The position numbers were made by a program, and so were the translations under genes. From Hyphomicrobiales bacterium (GTDB lineage Bacteria; Pseudomonadota; Alphaproteobacteria; Rhizobiales; Devosiaceae): DNA of 8,456 bases. The notes beneath the pieces were generated by a model. That model did not search any database and was not told the origin of the DNA. It was given only the letters and a program-made list of their open reading frames with translations. Positions 6,171 to 8,456 of this stretch are shown one piece after another. Each line of letters opens with the position of its first letter. Position 1 is the first letter of the stretch. The stretch spans positions 1 through 8,456 of the forward strand of contig JAQGKB010000235.1 of the NCBI GenBank assembly GCA_028290345.1, in the 5' to 3' direction.

Positions 6171-6192
6171 CATCGTGGGTTGGGCGTATCTG
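6164..6192 (+). promoter_or_regulatory. Candidate promoter for cysDN
   Basis: TTGTCG (6164-6169) and TATCTG (6187-6192) are 17 nt apart. The matches are modest (4/6 and 3/6). A start near 6199 would leave a leader of about 26 nt holding the cysD ribosome site. The -35 lies in the right half of the palindrome. The call is weak. Confidence 0.25.
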
Positions 6193-6224
6193 CAAAGCTC
6201 GAAATCGCCAGGGAACCCTTATCG

Positions 6225-7139
6225 ATGAACGCTATTGCTGCGCCGCTCTCCCACCTGAAAGCCCTGGAATCGGAGAGCATCGAGATTTTCCGTGAAGTGG
6301 CGGCAAGTTTTGAACGGCCGGTAATGATGTACTCGATCGGCAAGGATTCGAGCGTCCTGCTGCATCTGGCGCGCAAGGCGTTCTTTCCGTCCCGCATTCC
6401 GTTTCCACTGCTGCACATCGACACGACGTGGAAGTTCCGCGAGATGATCGCGTTCCGCAACCGGATGGCGGTGGAGCACGGGTTCGAGCTGATCGTGCAC
6501 ACCAACCCGGAGGGCTTGGCCAACAAGATCAACCCGTTCGACCAGGGTTCGGCGCGGTTTACCGACATCATGAAGACGCAGGCGCTGCGGCAGGCACTGA
6601 ACGCAGGCAAGTATGATGCGGCGATCGGCGGCGCGCGGCGCGACGAGGAAAAATCGCGCGCCAAGGAGCGCATCTTTTCGCACCGCAACGCCCAGCACGC
6701 CTGGGACCCGAAGAACCAGCGCCCGGAGCTTTGGCACACCTACAATACGCGGCTCGCGCCCGGAGAAAGCATGCGGGTTTTTCCGCTGTCGAACTGGACT
6801 GAGCTCGACATCTGGACCTACATCTACTCGGAGGACATCGACATTCCGCCGCTGTATTTCGCAAAACCCCGTCCGGTCGTCGAGCGCTCAGGCACGCTGA
6901 TCATGATCGACGACGACCGGTTCCGGTTCGAGGATGGCGAAAAGCCGCGCACGGAAAAGGTGCGGTTTCGCACGCTGGGCGATTATCCGCTGACCGGCGC
7001 GATCCGGTCCGAAGCGAGTGACTTGCCGTCGATCATCATGGAAATGCAGGCGTCAAGGACGTCGGAGCGCGAGGGGCGGCTGATCGATAGCGATCAGGCC
7101 GGTTCGATGGAGAAGAAGAAGCAGGAAGGGTATTTCTGA
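6225..7139 (+). CDS. cysD: Sulfate adenylyltransferase subunit 2 (CysD)
   Basis: A 304-residue cytoplasmic enzyme of the PP-loop (PAPS reductase-like) family. With the GTPase CysN it forms ATP sulfurylase, which activates sulfate to adenosine 5'-phosphosulfate (APS), the first step of assimilatory sulfate reduction. The ATP PP-loop SIGKDS lies at 37-42. Other conserved blocks are HIDTTWKFREMI (64-75), GGARRDEEKSRAKERIFS (135-152), PLSNWTELDIW (187-197) and the C-terminal TGAIRSEA, SERE and EKKKQEGYF, which ends the protein as in typical CysD. Length matches E. coli CysD (302). ATG 6225 is chosen for the family start and the CAGGGA ribosome site about 10 nt ahead; the frame is open 30 codons further upstream without similarity. 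cysN follows after an unusually long 241-nt gap. No cysH lies directly upstream. Confidence 0.96.
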   Translation: MNAIAAPLSHLKALESESIEIFREVAASFERPVMMYSIGKDSSVLLHLARKAFFPSRIPFPLLHIDTTWKFREMIAFRNRMAVEHGFELIVHTNPEGLANKINPFDQGSARFTDIMKTQALRQALNAGKYDAAIGGARRDEEKSRAKERIFSHRNAQHAWDPKNQRPELWHTYNTRLAPGESMRVFPLSNWTELDIWTYIYSEDIDIPPLYFAKPRPVVERSGTLIMIDDDRFRFEDGEKPRTEKVRFRTLGDYPLTGAIRSEASDLPSIIMEMQASRTSEREGRLIDSDQAGSMEKKKQEGYF

Positions 7140-7176
7140 TGGGGACGTGGGCCGCGGCTGTTTCTGAGGCTGTGCT

Positions 7177-7309
7177 GGTTGCCACCCCCTCCCCAACCCT
7201 CCCCGCAAGGGGGAGAGGGTCGGCTGGGGGCGTGGCACGGTTGGTGGCCACAACATCGGATAGCACCCTCCCCCTTGCGGGGAGGGTTGGGGAGGGGGTT
7301 GCAGCAACC
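7177..7309. repeat. G/C-rich palindromic intergenic repeat, copy 2, inside cysDN
   Basis: A 133-nt inverted repeat. The 31-nt arms at 7185-7215 and 7268-7298 are perfect reverse complements, separated by 52 nt, and the symmetry extends outward to GGTTGC at 7177-7182 and its counterpart at 7304-7309. The spacer contains an 8-bp palindrome, GTGGCCAC (7244-7251). Each arm has an internal hairpin (CCCC-GCAA-GGGG). The inner arm sequence is nearly the same as in the repeat at 2441-2550, so both belong to one family. It occupies most of the cysD-cysN gap, so it would be transcribed as a very stable RNA hairpin in the operon mRNA. Confidence 0.85.
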
Positions 7310-7380
7310 ATGAAACACGCCAAGCGCCTTCCCCTCACCCTGCAAGCCCGGCCCAAGAACTCCCGGTCAGAAGGACTGCT

Positions 7381-8456
7381 ATGACTATCGCTACTGCCGT
7401 AAAATCCGCCGATACCGATCTTGACCTGTGGCTGCAACAGCAGACCGACAAGGGGCTGCTGCGGTTCCTCACCTGCGGCAGCGTCGATGACGGCAAGTCG
7501 ACGCTGATCGGGCGGCTGCTCTATGACAGCCAGTTGATCCTCGACGACCAGTTGGCGAGCCTGCGCAAGGAAAGTCGCAACCGGACGACTGGGCATGAGG
7601 GCATCGATTTTTCGCTGCTGGTGGATGGGCTTACGGCGGAGCGCGAGCAGGGCATCACCATCGACGTGGCCTACCGGTTCTTCTCCACCGACAAGCGAAA
7701 ATTCATCGTCGCCGATACACCCGGACACGAGCAATACACTCGCAACATGGCGACGGGCGCCTCGAACGCCGACCTGGCGCTGGTGCTGGTCGATGCCCGC
7801 ACGGGGCTGCTGACGCAGACGCGGCGCCATAGTTTTATCCTGTCGCTGATCGGGGTGAAGCACGTGGTGCTGGTGGTCAACAAGATCGACCTCGTCGACT
7901 ATGACGCCGATACCTTCAACGCCATCGAAAGCGCTTATCGCGCGTTTGCCGAGCCGCTGGGCTTCAAGACGCTGCAGGCTATCCCGGTGTCGGCGCTGAA
8001 CGGGGACAATATCCTGACCCCGAGCGCGCAGACGGCCTGGTACGATGGCCCGCAACTGGTGCCATACCTCGAAAGCATCGAAGTGGCGGATGATCGCACG
8101 GCGAGCCCGATGCGGTTTCCGGTGCAGTGGGTCAACCGCGCCAGCCTCGATTTCCGCGGCTTTTCCGGCACGGTTGCGTCCGGCGTGGTGAAGGTCGGCG
8201 ATGAGGTGCTGGTCGCGGCGTCGCGAAAGCCGGCGCAGGTCAAGCGCATCGTCACCATGGATGGCGATCTGCAGGAGGCGATCGCAGGCCAGGCGGTGAC
8301 GGTGGTGCTCGACCGCGAGGTGGATATTTCGCGCGGCGACGTGCTGACCCATCCGGGCCAGACCCCCGAGTTTTCGAACCAGTTCCAAGCGCGCCTGGTG
8401 TGGATGCAGGAAGAGCCGGCCTTTCCGGGGCGCTCCTACCTGCTCAAGATCGGATC
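7381..8456 (+). CDS. cysN: Sulfate adenylyltransferase subunit 1 (CysN), 5' part
   Basis: The first 358 codons are present; the gene runs off the right edge. It is the GTPase subunit of ATP sulfurylase, related to EF-Tu/EF-1alpha, which couples GTP hydrolysis to APS formation by CysD. G-motifs are complete: G1 GSVDDGKS (33-40), G2 GITID (91-95), G3 DTPGHEQ (112-118), G4 NKID (167-170) and G5 SAL (204-206). The beta-barrel domain II begins near 243 (SPMRFPVQWVNR, then GFSGTVASGVVKVGDEV). ATG 7381 has a strong ribosome site, AGAAGGA, at 7369-7375, 5 nt upstream. In many rhizobia the protein is a CysN-CysC (NodQ-like) fusion carrying APS kinase; that part would lie past the edge and cannot be judged. 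Confidence 0.95.
   Translation, partial: MTIATAVKSADTDLDLWLQQQTDKGLLRFLTCGSVDDGKSTLIGRLLYDSQLILDDQLASLRKESRNRTTGHEGIDFSLLVDGLTAEREQGITIDVAYRFFSTDKRKFIVADTPGHEQYTRNMATGASNADLALVLVDARTGLLTQTRRHSFILSLIGVKHVVLVVNKIDLVDYDADTFNAIESAYRAFAEPLGFKTLQAIPVSALNGDNILTPSAQTAWYDGPQLVPYLESIEVADDRTASPMRFPVQWVNRASLDFRGFSGTVASGVVKVGDEVLVAASRKPAQVKRIVTMDGDLQEAIAGQAVTVVLDREVDISRGDVLTHPGQTPEFSNQFQARLVWMQEEPAFPGRSYLLKIG

Larger units (their letters stand above)
5792..6224. other. Divergent intergenic region between cysK and cysD
   Basis: A 433-nt stretch without an intact recognisable gene. From left to right it holds the cysK leader and candidate promoter (5809-5846), an unassigned stretch (5847-5951), a photolyase-like 5' stub on the minus strand (5952-6026), further unassigned sequence (6043-6156), and the palindrome and candidate promoter of cysD (6157-6192). 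The three minus-strand frames between 5792 and 5951 show no recognisable family. Confidence 0.7.

Noticed and set aside
7177..7309. CRISPR-like array made of the G/C-rich repeats
   Set aside because: There are only two inverted arms with no regularly spaced direct repeats and no cas gene nearby; the structure is a palindromic intergenic repeat.
7177..7309. Miniature transposable element with target duplication
   Set aside because: The inverted arms fit such an element, but I see no clear direct duplication at the edges and no transposase in the window, so mobility cannot be supported.
7036..8388. Long minus-strand open frame (450 codons) opposite cysN and the repeat
   Set aside because: It lies antisense to the clear CysN coding frame, its protein is His/Arg-rich low complexity, and it reads through the repeat. 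It is a GC-driven shadow.

Overview
The window looks like chromosomal DNA from an alphaproteobacterium of the order Hyphomicrobiales (Rhizobiales). GC content is high, the genes are tightly packed, the ABC transporter is of the rhizobial general amino-acid (Aap) type, and G/C-rich palindromic repeats sit between genes. The feel is Devosia-like, but that is an impression and not a proven assignment. I recognise no phage, plasmid, transposase, CRISPR or rRNA/tRNA sequence.

Layout: (1) 1-2367, plus strand: the 3' end of an amino-acid ABC permease, its ATPase (aapP-like), then a divergent AapJ-like periplasmic binding protein that probably starts at TTG 1297. (2) 2368-2557: a gap between converging genes with a 17-codon candidate sORF, a hairpin and a G/C-rich inverted repeat. 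(3) 2558-5791, minus strand: a compact unit transcribed cysK (cysteine synthase), then cls (cardiolipin synthase-type phospholipase D), then alaX (alanyl-tRNA editing hydrolase), with gaps of 2 and 22 nt. (4) 5792-6224: a 433-nt divergent intergenic region with candidate promoters for both sides, a perfect 6+6 palindrome, and what looks like the 24-codon 5' stub of a lost DNA photolyase gene. (5) 6225-8456, plus strand: cysD and the first 358 codons of cysN, the two subunits of sulfate adenylyltransferase, separated by 241 nt that hold a second copy of the repeat family.

Two themes dominate. Amino-acid import occupies the left. Sulfur assimilation occupies the right: CysDN activates sulfate to APS, and CysK uses the resulting sulfide to make cysteine. 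cysK and cysDN are transcribed away from each other from a shared region, which would allow joint control. No sulfite-producing reductase gene (cysH, cysI) lies inside the window.

I did not find a convincing new multi-gene system. The most notable points are the binding protein's altered ligand-site motifs, the photolyase stub, the repeat inside the cysDN operon, and the short ORF overlapping the cysK start.
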